From assembly GCA_015499995.1 (NCBI GenBank), contig JADNRV010000158.1, positions 56,040 to 120,039 on the forward strand: a stretch of DNA of 64,000 nucleotides. Reading direction: 5' to 3'. Shown here in pieces: positions 32,317 to 44,214 of the stretch; position 1 is the first letter of the stretch; each line of letters starts with the position of its first letter. The position numbers were made by a program, and so were the translations under genes. Below the pieces are notes generated by a model, which was not told the origin of the DNA, ran no database searches, and saw only the letters and a program-made list of their open reading frames with translations. The stretch is from Flammula alnicola (lineage: Eukaryota; Basidiomycota; Agaricomycetes; Agaricales; Strophariaceae).

Positions 32317-33031
32317 ATGTTTGCTGGTAAGTTAAGTGAATTGGAATAGAAAAGACAAAGAAGACCGAAACAGGACCTGACGCCCATGGAGAGAGAAGAA
32401 AAACATAACTTGAGTATAATATGACAGTTTGAGATGGACATCTGGGTTTTACAGAAGGCAGTAAATCATTGCTGGAGCCAACGACAAAGTCCAGGGTAGA
32501 TGTAGCAGAAATATCAGGTGAGAAACCCAAATATTCAGGAAAGGTGAGGTGGGGTCCATCAAAAGGCTACCCGGTAAAATAGCAGACTAGCACAAACAGA
32601 CCAAAAACAATGGTCAATAAAATCTCTGCATGGAATGTCATGGTGGAAGGAAGGAAAGCACGTGAGCAGCGAGGAGTAACAAGGGAAAGATGAACATGGA
32701 TGGATAAGGTAATAGTATTAAGTAAGCTGGAGCAGATTGGTCATCACATCCATCTGCCAAAATTTTTTTTGAAATGACCTCAAGACCCACGACCTTTAGG
32801 TCGTGGGAATAGTGTGATATTTTCATGTTGGTGCTAAAAATAACCATATTTTCTTTTTTGGAAATAACTAGATTCCGGTGGCCATTCTGTTCCAGCTATT
32901 CCTGTTGGGTATTCCGGTTGCAGCTCATTCCAGTCTGCTTTCCCCTGGAATGAAATTTCACATTTTGGCTGGCCTCTCAGCCAAAATGACCCAAAAAATA
33001 TTCCTCCCGAATGACCAGATTCTGGTAGGAA
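32317..33031. other. Unassigned stretch with MITE-like TTCCGG motifs
   Basis: The minus strand between 32640 and 32330 has a short hydrophobic frame from ATG 32641 (about 20 apolar residues) and a second frame (32530-32320), which could be exons of an unidentified gene cut by the LTR. From 32865 to 33030 the sequence has GGTGGCCATTCTGTTCCAG- and ATTCCGG-type motifs like those at the ends of the element at 9685. Confidence 0.35.
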
Positions 33032-33363
33032 TCAGTGGAGGACAATAAAGACCTCGCCAGCAGGCATAAGACTCTGTGTGACAGGATTTAGACGATGATC
33101 GATGATGCTGACAGCACGAGAATCCTTGATCCACCATGAGGAGGCGGTTTGTCGCTGGGCATTGGTAGACTGAGCAGTGAGGGTCGGAGGATGTGAGGCT
33201 GGCCAGACAGATGTGAGATCATTCTCCACGCCTTTGACATGTCCCCATACTCCTTCAGCCTTGAGCATTTGTGTCATGGATCGAAACCATTCCAGAGCAT
33301 TGGCGGTACCTTCGAGAGGGGGAATATATTCGAGTTTTGGGATAGTTGACATTTCAGACATCA
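33032..33363 (-). pseudogene. Ty1/copia-type gag fragment
   Basis: The minus-strand ATG near 33363 opens a frame with K-L-E-Y-I-P-P-L-E-G-T-A-N-A-L-E-W and then W-x-H-V-K-G: the pattern of copia Gag N-termini (a target segment, an aromatic, W, and a W-x-x-V-x-G block). It stops at TAA 33032, adjoining TTCCGG-type repeat sequence, so only about 110 residues remain. A primer-binding-like site lies 240 bp upstream, which supports a copia origin. Confidence 0.65.
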
Positions 33364-33419
33364 AGGGTGAAATATATGTGCAAAATATGCGCAAAAAAAA
33401 AAATAAGACAAGTAGGGTG

Positions 33420-33560
33420 ACCAAAGTCAACGAGATAAGGCAACTGGAATCGGCAAGATAAGGCAACTGGAGTTGGCGAGATAAGGTGACTGAAGTTGGC
33501 AAGGTAAGGTGACTGAAGTTGGCAAGGTAAGGTGACTGAAATTGGCAAGATAAGGCAAGA
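33420..33560. repeat. Minisatellite in copia leader
   Basis: About seven degenerate 19-21 bp units of the type GGCAAGATAAGGTGACTGAA follow one another in the leader between primer-binding site and gag. Confidence 0.85.
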
Positions 33561-33596
33561 TAAGGCTTAAGGCAAGTATAGTGGGTGAAAACACCA

Positions 33597-33614
33597 GTGA
33601 GAGCTCTGATAAGC
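33597..33614 (-). promoter_or_regulatory. tRNA-Met-type primer-binding site of copia fragment
   Basis: On the minus strand the sequence reads GCTTATCAGAGCTCTCAC, close to the TGGTATCAGAGC site that copia elements use to pair with initiator tRNA-Met. 33615-33835 to its right would be the remnant LTR, cut by LTR copy 3. Confidence 0.6.
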
Positions 33615-33835
33615 GCTAGCGCGAGCAATGGCGAGATTGAGAGAGGAGTGTATAGATGAAGAATTGAATATGAGTTTGTGAAGTGGTTAGACAGCGGGGC
33701 CCATAACCTTTTCGAGTTTGAACAAAGGAGTGTATTATTGAAACGTAGTGGAGGTGAAGAAGGAAGAAAAAGAGAGAATGCACGTATAGCGCATACACGA
33801 TAATATGGACAAATAGCTTACATAACTTCGAATCT

Positions 33836-35083
33836 CAGCAACCTGTGACAATGGTAAACAGATGCAGTTCAGAGCTAGCTGAGTCCATATGATAACCGGA
33901 AGACAAGTTATAAATAACTAGCAAGGCATAAACATCATGGGGAATAAATTAAAAGACTTCTGGATGCTTTGGAAATAGTGTGCAGTGAATTCAGTACAAT
34001 CAATGTATTGCTGAATAAGCTAGCTATAAAATACTACAGCTAGGAATGCAAGACACAGCTAGTGAAAGCTAGATGCGAGTGCGTCGACTACTTAGTGAGC
34101 ATATCTTGTGACTTACCAAGAAATGCACAGGACACAGACGTGTTAGTTAGACGCACGCTCTACCCTCCACCTGGGGGACTACCAAAAGTGGTAATAGAAT
34201 GAGAAAGGAAAGAAGGAACCAGCAGCAATGATGGCCATGGATCTGGAGGAAAGCAGCACCGCTAGCTGAGACGCATGCATGATGCACATGGTATGCAGAA
34301 GTCAGGAGCATCCTAGTGCACTAAAAAGAGATGAATTTCCAAATCCTTTGACCTCTATCTGGTCACCTGGAATACCCAACCCTATACCCATTGCCTGCAG
34401 GCATTATTTACATGAGATAAGAATGTTTTACACTATTTTATTCACATACTAGAACCACACATAGCTGTAGTATAAAAGATGTACCTATGTAGCTAGTTAC
34501 ATTAAGCAATCTCTTCCCAGTTTTATTTCGAGCTAAGACACAGTGTCTAGTAAGAAAGAGGACAAATAAAGGAACAGTTTGACTTCAATAGAGTTCGTTT
34601 GAAAGCCAGAAGAAGGCTTAGTGTTAAAAAGAAGTTCTTGAGGACAAGGTCCAAGAATTTATAAGCCAGAGAGTGCTTAGAGGCCGGAAGAGTGCCTAGA
34701 GAAAGTCAGAAACAGAGTCCAAGTGGGCTAGCAGATCATTCTTCTGAGCCTCCAGAGTAGCTAGTGGCTTCAAAATTTGAGCTAGCAGCATCCTAGAGAG
34801 TTCCTGTCAAATAAAAACCATAAAATCAATAAAACAATTCATCCCTGTGATAAAACGAGGCTTGAAACTACAATAAAATGTGTGTTTGAATAATCCCTCA
34901 TACCCACTTTAAACGAACTGTGAGGCGCTGTCTACAAGTCAGCTAGCTAAACAAAACAAACACCGTGGAGTACAGCACACTACATATTTCTGAAGCTAGT
35001 AGAGCATCGCTCGACCTAGTTAGGATCTCGCTCCACAGTTGTGTATGTGGTTTAGGTCACTGAGTGCGTAGCAGGTCTCTCAC
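33836..35083 (+). mobile_element. LTR copy 3, 5'-truncated, CpG-depleted
   Basis: Matches LTR copy 2 from about 31001 to its end, with small deletions. Most CpG positions of copy 2 appear here as TpG or CpA (compare 31465-31493 with 34269-34297). It has lost the first about 140 bp and abuts the copia remnant. Confidence 0.88.
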
Positions 35084-36540
35084 CGTGGTCCAGTCTTCAG
35101 TCCATTAGAATCTTGAAAATATGAAGACCGAACAAAGACCGGTCTTTGCAGTCTCAACCAGTCTTTACAGGCTTGAAGGCAAGTAAATCTTGAGTCAAAT
35201 TTTATCACTTTCAAATTATAATTATTGCAATTGAGTTTTGTGTTACTGTTGTACTACATTTTGGTTGGAGGAATTTATCATTACCGTGCTCTCGGCATTT
35301 GCCAGATAACCCATCAACAATGATCACCATTGTTGATTTTATCTCCAACCACCATCTCCTCCTCTCCTCTCCTCCTCTTTTCCTCTCCTGCTCGATAGAA
35401 CAAAATAAAAATAACAGTAAGGGTTTTCACCCTCCTATATTCATTTTTTTAATGATTTCTCCCCTGAATATCCATACTGACATGTTGCATATTCACATGT
35501 CCCTCCCCTCAAACCAGGCATGTGGGCTTGCTTTCAAGAGGAGTGAATGGTGGAGAAGGAGTGATAGATAACAAAAAGAGGCCCTGGAAGAGGGAGACCC
35601 AGCCAGTTCGTCACAAGCTGAGTCATACTACTTGACTTGCATTCTGCTGACAATCTACCTACATATCTACTCACCTGACACGTAGGCTATGGAGGAGACT
35701 TCTGATCACCACCATCGGATGATGCTCTAGCTCGATTACCTCATCATGTCAACAGGCGGGTCCTCAATAGCACATCGAACCCAGAATGTGCTGCTGCCAC
35801 CATGTCCACAGCCACTGCCATGTCATACTGCTGCATCACCTTGCTTATTGGCGATCACACTGTATGTCCTCGGGAGGCTCAGCTCGACAATAAGCCATAT
35901 TGTTATCGCTATCAACACCATCTGGGATATCAACACTGTCTGATATCCCAGACAGCATTGATTATCTTGTTTACATCAACAATGTGCTGCTCTGCAGCAG
36001 GCAACACCACTGGCTGAACCAATGCAGGACATGCAGACTTACGACGAGCCAACCACCGACACCAATGAATGTGCCAGCATGCATGATGACAATGTCATCA
36101 CCAACAGCCATCATTGCCACTGATGAGCCACTACCGCCCAAGCTAGAACCTTGCTGTGACAGTGGGGAGAGAGATCAATGTAGGAAAAGAGGAGATATGA
36201 TTTGTACACACGAGGTAAGGTGTTGTCATTGATGAGGCTATTTGCCTCTTATTTTTTATTGTGTAGACCATGTATGTAGCACTAGTAATGCTATTTTTAT
36301 TTCATGATTCTATCTATGTCTTGGTGATATGTAAGTACTTTGAAAACGGGTTGAGGACCGGTTGATAACCAGTCTCAACTGTAACTGGTTAAGACCAGTT
36401 CTGTAACCGTGAAAAACTGCTAAAGACCACTCTGGACCAGTTTCTGTCAGTTCAGTCTGGTCTTTTGTGGTCTGTGAACCTGTAAAGATTGATCTCGGTC
36501 TCGGTCCAAGCCTCTTGAGGGCATAGATCTGGTGCACTGT
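35084..36540. mobile_element. Possible hAT-like element with GACCGGTC-type ends
   Basis: Both ends (35084-35175, 36335-36530) are rich in GACCGGTCTTT, AACCAGTC and CAGTCTTTACAGG-type motifs in both orientations, like the verified element at 61452-62067. The inner 1.1 kb has no credible gene: short + frames at 35746-36232 are Cys/His-rich but lack support. No target duplication was found, so limits are approximate. Confidence 0.4.
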
Positions 36541-36850
36541 TTCAACAAAAAACTATGATATTTCCTCAATCTATTTTTTCAAGGTGGTGTTTACCTTGTT
36601 AAGAAGCATATGAAGATCAACCCACATAATACTTTGAAATAACATCTCAGACTTCTTCATATCTAGTCTTATCTATATTACACAGGCCATTCAGCGATGA
36701 CTTTAAGGTAAAAGTGAAGACCTCGGTGTCAGGCGCTGACTTTGTTTGGAGTGAAACTCTGAATCAAACTGCTCACCTTCACTTAGCAAAAATAATAATA
36801 TTATTGTAATCACATGATGGGACACTTACCTAAACAATACTATGTGTACA
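36541..36850. other. No feature seen
   Basis: AT-rich sequence without a coding frame or repeat I can support. Confidence 0.4.
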
Positions 36851-37260
36851 GAGAGACATCTGTGCAATCGCTCAGTGCTCAGATGACTGTAACCATGCAG
36901 TCGCTCAGTGCTCCGATGTCCGTATCCAGGCAGTCGCTCAGTGTTCAGATGACTGTAACCATACAAATGGTAAGCACTCAAATGATCACAACCGTGCAGT
37001 TGCTAAGCGCTCAAGAAACTGTAACCCATGAGCAGTTGCTAAGTGCTCAATAATCATACCCATGTGCTTGATAAGTGCTCAGTAATCATAACCATGTTCT
37101 TGATAAGTGCTCAGTAATCATACCCATGTGCTTGATAAGCGCTTAGTAATCATAACCATGTGCTTGATAAGCACTCAGTAAGCATAACTGAGGGCTTGGT
37201 AAGCTTGACTGTGCAAAGCTGCGCGCTTGATAATCATAACTGTGCAGATGAGTAATAATC
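36850..37260. repeat. Degenerate CGCTCAGTGCTCAGATGACT minisatellite
   Basis: About a dozen 28-36 bp units with a core of AGT(A)GCTCAG and ATGACTGTAACC or ATAATCATAACC. The early units give a Gln/Ser-rich frame (36814-37053), an effect of the repeat. Confidence 0.85.
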
Positions 37261-37439
37261 TTACCAATAACACTCTCGGCGCTTATTCAAAGCACATTAA
37301 AGTCCTAGCACAGCCACTAGGTAGAATTAGTATAAATAACTGACCGTTTCCCCTTGAAAATATCATCATACCAATTACCACTTAAAGTTATCAATTGACT
37401 AGCATGAATCTAAGTCTATCTGTAAATACAAGTTCAACT

Positions 37440-37870
37440 GAGAGTTGAACTTGTCGTCTATTGAATTCCAAGAAGTATATCATTACTTCTTCAGTCTTAT
37501 TGTCTTCCGAATTACTTAACATCACTTATAAGAAGTATACCGCTACTTCTTCTATCTTATCATCTATTAAGAAGTTCCTTCATATTACTTCTTACGTCTT
37601 TATGCTCTACAACTGTCCGTCTATTAAGAAGTCCCTTCTTATTCACTTTTTAAGTCTACGCTCTACATCTCTCTGTCTATTAAGAAGAAGAAGTCCCTTC
37701 GTATTCACTTCTTACGTCTACGCTCTACATCTTTCTGTCTATTAAGAAGTTCCATCGTTTACTTCTTACTTTAATATGCTCTACATCTCTCTGTCTATCT
37801 AATAAGAAGTTCCTTCATTAACTTCTTACATCTTACGTCTTTCAGCTTACAACTCTTTGTTTGACTACAA
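37440..37870. repeat. Degenerate TTAAGAAGTTCC(T)TC repeat
   Basis: Seven to eight loosely spaced units combine TATTAAGAAGT(T/C)CCTTC with TACTTCTTAC and CTCTACATCTCTCTGTC. Unit length is about 60 bp. Confidence 0.75.
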
Positions 37871-38424
37871 AGAACTTACTGTCAACCAGGCTATCCTCTT
37901 AAGCTCCAAGTCAAATTTAATTTATCTCATTTACTACATAAGTTGAGATATTTGCATTTGGAACTAATTTCTAGAATAAATTGGAATAGCCTGAATAAAG
38001 TACATTCTGGCGAAACCCAAGTGAACATCTTTTCACGCTGACTTCAGGACCAGAATACTGGCAGGTAACACAAGGCTCACAAATGAAGCACACCTTAATC
38101 AACATTTTGATGCATTGTGCCTATTATAAGAGTGGTCAGGTATGCACAAGAGAACAAATGCAGAGCAATCTGAACACAGCCAACAAGATACACCACACCA
38201 TCACACGGTCCAAGAACGATGTGTCCCTAGAGAGTGTTTCCATGCTGGGTCCAATGGAGAGCGAGCATTTGGGTGCACCCCAAAGGATGCAAGGGATGGT
38301 CAGGGAAATATGGTGAAAATGATACTGGGGGCCAAAGGAGTAGAATATGCAATAGATATGTCCAATATAAGGGTTCACCTCCGCAGACAATAAAATGACT
38401 CAAAAAAAAAAACAAAAAAAAAAA
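37871..38424. other. Stretch ending in poly-A tract
   Basis: Unassigned sequence that ends in two A runs (38401-38424) right before the MITE-like element. A retroposed 3' end is possible, but no LINE or SINE body is recognisable. Confidence 0.35.
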
Positions 38425-38935
38425 AGAGCAAATGCAAACCTTGGGGCAGTCCCTTGAGGCAGTTGACTGGGGGTTGACATTTTTTACCACATGTTGCCAA
38501 CACAGTTTTGGGCAGCAAATAGATAGCAATATAATAAAATTAATTAATTATCTATATATCCCACAGATTATGATAGGAATTATTGAAACAGATGCATAGA
38601 AAAAGATTTGCTGTATATATCTACCATAAGGCTCAGCCACAATGGAGAATAAACACTGAATTTAAAAATAAAAATAAAAATAAAAATAAATAAAGTAGCT
38701 GTTTCTATTGCTCCTCCCATGCTGCCCAATGTGTGCATTCCTTTTGTCTTTGCAAACTGCAAAGCATGTCCCAATCATGTGACTATTTAGACATCATGCA
38801 TATGTCAATATTATTTATGGCACACATTAACAGATATCATTTATTATTAGAATATGAAATATTCCTGACTGTAGGCCAACCACAGGCCAACCACCTCAAG
38901 AGTGGTCCATTTTGGACTGCCCCAAGTTTTGCTCT
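38425..38935. mobile_element. MITE-like element, 511 bp
   Basis: Ends are inverted copies: AGAGCAAATGCAAACCTTGG then GGCAGTCC and CTTGAGGCAGTTG on the left; the right end, read inward, gives AGAGCAAAACTTGGGGCAGT, CC and CTTGAGGTGGTTGG. Similarity spans about 45 bp. The A-run on the left hides any target duplication. No coding capacity. Confidence 0.75.
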
Positions 38936-39340
38936 AATGTTTGCCCCTTGTATAAGAGAAATAAAGATTTTATAATACAAATCTGTTGACACAACATGAT
39001 GTGTTCCTCTCATTTGATGGGACTGTTACAGTGGAAACCTAAGGTGGAATCAATGCAAGTGCCAGGGATCAACTGCTGACCACAAACAATTCACAAAGTG
39101 ACCCTGCCATAGCACAAACACTGCTGACATGCTGACAATAAGGAGAAGAAACAGAAGATGGACAATAAGGAGGAGGAAGAAGAGTGTTTAGAAATCCAGA
39201 GGAAGGAGTAAAGACCTTGGAAGATCACTGAAGTGCATCTTATTGTTATTGCTGTTTGATGTTTGTTTATTTAGCACATAAATACCAGTTGGAGTTAGTC
39301 AGTTACTGTATTATTATTTTGTTCAATTGACCTTTTCATT
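38936..39340. other. No feature seen
   Basis: Nothing supportable; short purine-rich stretch (39130-39230). Confidence 0.4.
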
Positions 39341-40770
39341 GAATGTTGTATTAAACCTTTATAAAACTTTCTACTAAAAAATTTGCAGACTTTCTATTAA
39401 AATTTTTGTTAAATCTTCTATTAAACTTTGTATTTAAATCTTTACAAAACCTGCTACTGAACTTTTTATTGAATCTTTTGTTGAATTGATTTTATTCAAT
39501 TTTTTATTGAATCTTTTGTTGACTTTATTTTATTCAATTTTTTGTTAAATCTTCTATTGAACTTTTTATTGAATGTTATTTTTATTGTGATTTTCAAAAA
39601 TGATAACATTTTGGACATAAAAAAAAGTGAAGTTCAAGGACAAGAGGCCTATCTGGTGTACCAGCTCTGCCATGACTCATAATGATGGTGACAATTTCTG
39701 AGATGCATTTTTCTAAAAAAAAAAAAAAGACTCTTTGTCTATTTTGGCCTCTTGGGCTTTCCTCGTGACATCTTGAATGCCATCTGCTTGCAGAGCATCA
39801 TTGTTACAGACAGTGGCAGTTCTTTTTGGACATTTCTCAATTCAATCTTTTCTTTTCTGAAGTGTCATGATTATTGAAAATTGGAATAAATCTGTATAAA
39901 ACTTTCTACTAAACTTTTTATTAAATCTTTAAGGTTGAACTTGCTATTGAATTTTTTATTGAATTTTTTGTTGAGTTGATTTTATAAAATTTTTCATAAA
40001 CCTTCTGTTGAACTTTCTATTGAACTTTTTATTCAATGTGATTTTAAAATCATTTGCTAAAAATTTTAATGATCTTTCTTGTAACACTTTTTTTATCAGA
40101 ATTTGTATTGAACCTTCTATCAAACTTTCTATTGAATTTTTTATTGAATCTTTATTAAACTTTCTACTGGACTTTTTATTGAATTTTGTTGTTTTATAAA
40201 ATTTTTCAAAAACCTTCTATTGAACTTTCTATTGAACTTTTTATTCAACATTCCTTTAAACTTTTATTGAATCTTTTATTGAATCTTTTGCTAAAAATTT
40301 TAATGACCTTTTTGGTAACACCTGTTATTAGAATTTTTATTGAACCTTCTATCAAACTTTCTATTAAATCTTATGTTAAACTTATTAAACTTTCTACTGA
40401 ACTTTTTATTAAATCTTTTGTTGAATTGATTTTATACAATATTTATAAACCTTCTATTGAACTTTCCATTGAACTTTCTATTCAACATTATTTTAAACTG
40501 TTATTGAATCTTTTGCTAAAAATTTTAATGACCTTTTTGGTAACACCTGTTATTAGAATTTTTATTGAATCTTCTATCAAACTTTCTATTAAATCTTATG
40601 TTAAACTTATTAAACTTTCTACTGAACTTTTTATTAAATCTTTTGTTGAATTGATTTTATACAATTTTCATAAACCTTCTATTGAACTTTCTATTGAACT
40701 TTTTATTCAACATTACTTTAAATTGTTATTGAATCTTTTGTTAAACTTTCAATGACTTTTTTTGTACCCC
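39340..40770. repeat. AT-rich TTTATTGAATCTTTTGTTGA minisatellite
   Basis: Dozens of degenerate units of ACTTTCTATTGAACTTTTTATTGAATC type. A higher-order unit of about 230 bp repeats from 40235 to 40460 and again 40465 to 40745. A non-repeat island (39590-39890) interrupts it. The long Leu/Phe/Ile-rich + frames (40008-40755) result from this composition. Confidence 0.9.
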
Positions 40771-40840
40771 CCCACTAGTAGCATGTCTATCTAGCTAGTC
40801 TTGTGCATCTCTTGGTAAGTCACAAGATATGCTCACTATG
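40771..40840 (-). repeat. Small fragment of the 1.46 kb LTR family
   Basis: CTCTTGGTAAGTCACAAGATATGCTCAC matches LTR copy 1 at about 14245-14272 with CpG losses. It is only about 50-70 bp. Confidence 0.6.
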
Positions 40841-41554
40841 TCAGAAAATTCCAGGATGCCTGAACAGGCTGACCATGCTGATAATGTCCATATTTGATGA
40901 TCATGCCTGAACAGGTAGGAAGTCAATCTGATTATTTATAGCGTGAGATGTTAAGGACTGCCTGATAAGGCCACCAAAATATTTTCATGATGACTCAAAC
41001 ATGGTGGGCTCTTAGTGAGGGATCATGCTTTAGTGGTTGGAGAATACCTTGTCATTGATGTTGTTGATCAGGACATGTGGAAGAGGTTGAAATCTACTCA
41101 ATTAGTCCATTATGCTAATATTTGAACACTGAATTTTGAACTTGAGATTCCTCCTTTGTATAAATGAATGATATTATAAATACTTGTGAACAATATTCTT
41201 ATAAGTTCATTGCAGCTTTCTTATCAAATGGATACTACAGACTAGGATTGTAAGTCCCAATCTCCAAATTCTCGTTTGGACATTGCCGGATGCACATCCT
41301 CTTGATAGGCATCAAAAGTGTGAGAAAATCTCCAAGAATTAGACGCCTCATGGGCGCCTCACGTCCCATCTCCCTGGAAGTGCTCAGGGCATAGTGAAGT
41401 ACATATGTAATAGTGCTGCTGCTTGCCATTGACAGCTCATAATAATACATGTATTAGCCAACACTGCACTGCATAGAAGGGAAATGTCGGTATAATATCA
41501 TGGCATGACCATTGATCAATATCAGTTACCTTTGACATTATTTCCCACTGGATC
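40841..41554. other. No gene seen
   Basis: Unassigned AT-moderate sequence with TGCCTGAACAGG repeated at 40857 and 40905. No supportable coding frame. Confidence 0.4.
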
Positions 41555-41875
41555 CAATTATGCACTTAGGTTGCACAGGTAATTAGTCAAGTGATTCCTT
41601 AATTACAGGGAACATAATGCAGCTGATTGGTTGTTGGTTACTTGGTAATTTGAATCACAGAGCAGCCAACTGAGATGATGCATGCAAGTTGCAAGCAAGT
41701 TATTATTTATCACTTTGAATCCAATTACGTGCTTAGGTAGCATAGATAATTATTCAAGTGATTCACTAATGACAGGGCGCACAAAGCGGGTGATCCGTTG
41801 TTGGTTACTTGATAATTTGACTTGCAGAGCAGCCAAGTGACACTGTGCATGCAAGTCACAAGCAAGTTGATAATT
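41555..41875. repeat. About 165 bp tandem duplication
   Basis: 41570-41700 and 41730-41870 are diverged direct copies: both have AAGTGATTC, GGTTGTTGGTTACTTG, CAGAGCAGCCAA, TGCATGCAAGT and AGCAAGTT in the same order. Confidence 0.85.
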
Positions 41876-41929
41876 TTCTGCACTAATTCTAAATATGGAG
41901 AGACATTTTTACACAATATAAAAGCTGTC

Positions 41930-43200
41930 TGAGATCAGTTTCGACATTAGCCCACCCAGATATCCATTGGAATACCAAAGATCACCACTACACATCATGT
42001 CTCACTGCCCTAGTCACAATTTGAACCACCTCTAATGAACCCCAGTGATACCTGGATGCTGCAAACCAGGTGGTCAGAATTACTTTGGAGCTTTACGAGT
42101 GTATCCTGCAGAAGTACCACAACATTATGTCATTATCGAGCCAGGTGAAAAGAAGGAACTTTGTATTAATGGTAAGTTATTATATTATCTTACTCAGAGG
42201 TTATCCACGCTGTATATCTAATTTAATTTTTCAGTTTTGTGAAGCCCTTGGTTCTAGCCGCTCTAGCTCACTTATGAATCTTTGACACAATTGCACAAGT
42301 CTTATCTTTGATCTCCCTGCTGAATATTTTACAGCCACCTATACACGGGACACTGTCAAGGAGATCCAGATGCTGATTGGATATAAACTCATTGATGGTC
42401 CTGATAGTCAAACTATCTCTTATGATTGATATCCTCCTATTCTCTACTTGAACAACAATATTTCACATGTTTCAGAATCACTGTCTCTTTATGGTGTGTT
42501 ATACTTATTACAGCCATTTCATATTAATCTCAATAAATTACTTTCAGATTGCTCGTGTAATAATATTTGGAAAATCCATGACTACAGACACTTCTTGTGC
42601 TGTTGCACATGCATACAATGTTTATTTATGAGACAGGCCAGCCGCAACAACATTTGGATTGATTTCTTGGATCTCAATTGTGATAAGTATATTATCTTCA
42701 TAACCTAATCTTTATATTCTCACTTTGTTTTATTTAAATACAGAGCTGCTACATGCTTTCAAAGAATGAGTGTTTTGAGAACAATGGATTTAGGCCCTGA
42801 ACTGAGATCAAATACCTTGCTGACTTTGAATTTTATAAATGTTGGTTGGCCAAATCCCGTGAAGATCCCACAACTGCTGACTATGTGAGTAAGTTGCTTG
42901 TTAATGGGACCAGGAAGTCTTCTCTGCACATGCAAAGAAATGGGAAAATTCTCAACATGATTGTGAAGTCATTGAGCTTGATGATGCCAATGAGATTGCA
43001 TGCAATAGGGATCTCCTCCGCCTCAAGGCACAATGATCAGCTGCACAAGACTGCAAATTATCAGATAACAAGGACTTCTATGCTCCAGAGCCCATCAATG
43101 TCAATATCATGAGATGCCCTGCAGCCTCTGATTCATCTGAATTCACCAATCCACCTCACATGTTGTCTGATTCTAACATTCCATCTAATGATATTGTAAT
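41930..43200 (+). pseudogene. Decayed multi-frame protein remnant, unknown
   Basis: Short segments in different + frames have ordered composition: R-V-Y-P-A-E-V-P-Q-H-Y-V-I-I-E-P-G-E-K (about 42095-42160), A-R-V-I-I-F-G-K-S (about 42550) and Y-L-A-D-F-E-F-Y-K-C-W-L-A-K-S-R-E-D-P (about 42810-42870). These look like one protein broken by stops and shifts, probably a transposon protein given the setting, but no family is recognised. Confidence 0.35.
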
Positions 43201-43209
43201 ACCTCTTGG

Positions 43210-43430
43210 TCCTCACCCTGATATTTTCCCTCGATGCACCTCCACTTCCCGCGACTGTCGACATCGACTGTAATGCCACATCAATTCAATACTTGTTATT
43301 CCTCCACTGATTCCTCCTGGAATGACCAGATTCCAGAGGAATGGACCGGAATTCACAGGAATGGACTCAATTCTGCAGGAATCCTGACCGGAATCCACAG
43401 TAATGACCAAAATTCTGGTTAGGACTTCAA
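43210..43430. repeat. TTCCGG/CCGGAAT motif cluster, MITE remnant
   Basis: Repeated GGAATGGACCGGAATTCACA and GGAATCCTGACCGGAATCCA-type units in one orientation with TGATTCCTCCTGGAATGACC before them. Similar to 33000-33030 and to the ends of 9685-10747, so likely one end of a related hAT-like element. Confidence 0.5.
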
Positions 43431-43484
43431 CTTAGTGGACTTAGACAGAACTCAGAGAAAAATATCACTTAAAGATTTTGCATC

Positions 43485-43562
43485 TTTCAGGAATTAAACC
43501 CAGAGCCCCAGAAGAAATTCAGCAGCTAATATCCCAGCCCATTTAACCATTAGACCAGAGAA
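43485..43562 (-). other. tRNA-like sequence (decayed tRNA or SINE head)
   Basis: On the minus strand a good A-box (TGGTCTAATGG, about 43546-43556) is followed after about 45 bases by a degraded B-box (GGTTTAATTCC against the usual GGTTCGAATCC, about 43492-43502). Stems do not pair well, so it is not a working tRNA. The two B-box differences are CpG losses. Confidence 0.4.
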
Positions 43563-43707
43563 CTGTTTCTGACCTACCACAAACATCGGACTATATACCC
43601 TATATATCTATAATATATTTATAGATTGCGTAACCAATTCTGAGAGATTCAGGATCAATGGGGTACCATTGGATTCAGAATTTTAAGGAGATTACAAATA
43701 TGTATAT

Positions 43708-44214
43708 TGTTATGACCGTTTCATTTCTTTTATCTTATCTTATCTTCACCTGCGCTTAGATGTACGCCAGCTATACTGGACACTTTCTATTTTAGTATGA
43801 GTACCTTCCCGGTTCCGGACTATTTATGATTTCCATACTTATGCATCCTCGACGACACTATTATCGTCGAGAGGACTCTCCTCTCTCCATTCTGACTCCT
43901 CCACATTCCTGACTCCATTCTAACGACTCTAAAGGAGTCACTTTATCATGGTCTGTGCACACTCAGAACTAGTATAAATATCGTAGACACACAACGATGT
44001 ACTTTAGCTAGTTCTTGAGAATCTAGACTTCTTGTCTTGCCTCTCTCCTCGCCACGAACGTCTAAGCTCGTCGAGCCCCTAGACAAGATCACTTAAGCTC
44101 GTCTGAGCCTCTAAGTGCAAACGATCCGATTCCAGCACTTCTTGACACGACTTAGGAATCACTGGTTGCTCGACTTCGACGTTGCAATCACATTGTTTCT
44201 TGCTAGTCGTAACA
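43708..44214 (+). repeat. gypsy-2 5' LTR
   Basis: 507 bp, TGTTATGACC...CGTAACA. TATA-like TATAAATA at 43973. A strong stem-loop CCTCGACGA/TCGTCGAG lies at 43847-43874 and recurs in the right LTR. Confidence 0.93.

Noticed and set aside
36814..37053. Gln/Ser-rich 79-aa frame
   Set aside because: Direct product of the CGCTCAGTGCTC minisatellite.
39980..40760. Leu/Phe/Ile-rich frames suggesting membrane proteins
   Set aside because: They follow the AT-rich minisatellite exactly and repeat with it.
43485..43562. Functional tRNA gene
   Set aside because: Acceptor and anticodon stems do not pair and the B-box is mutated at two positions.
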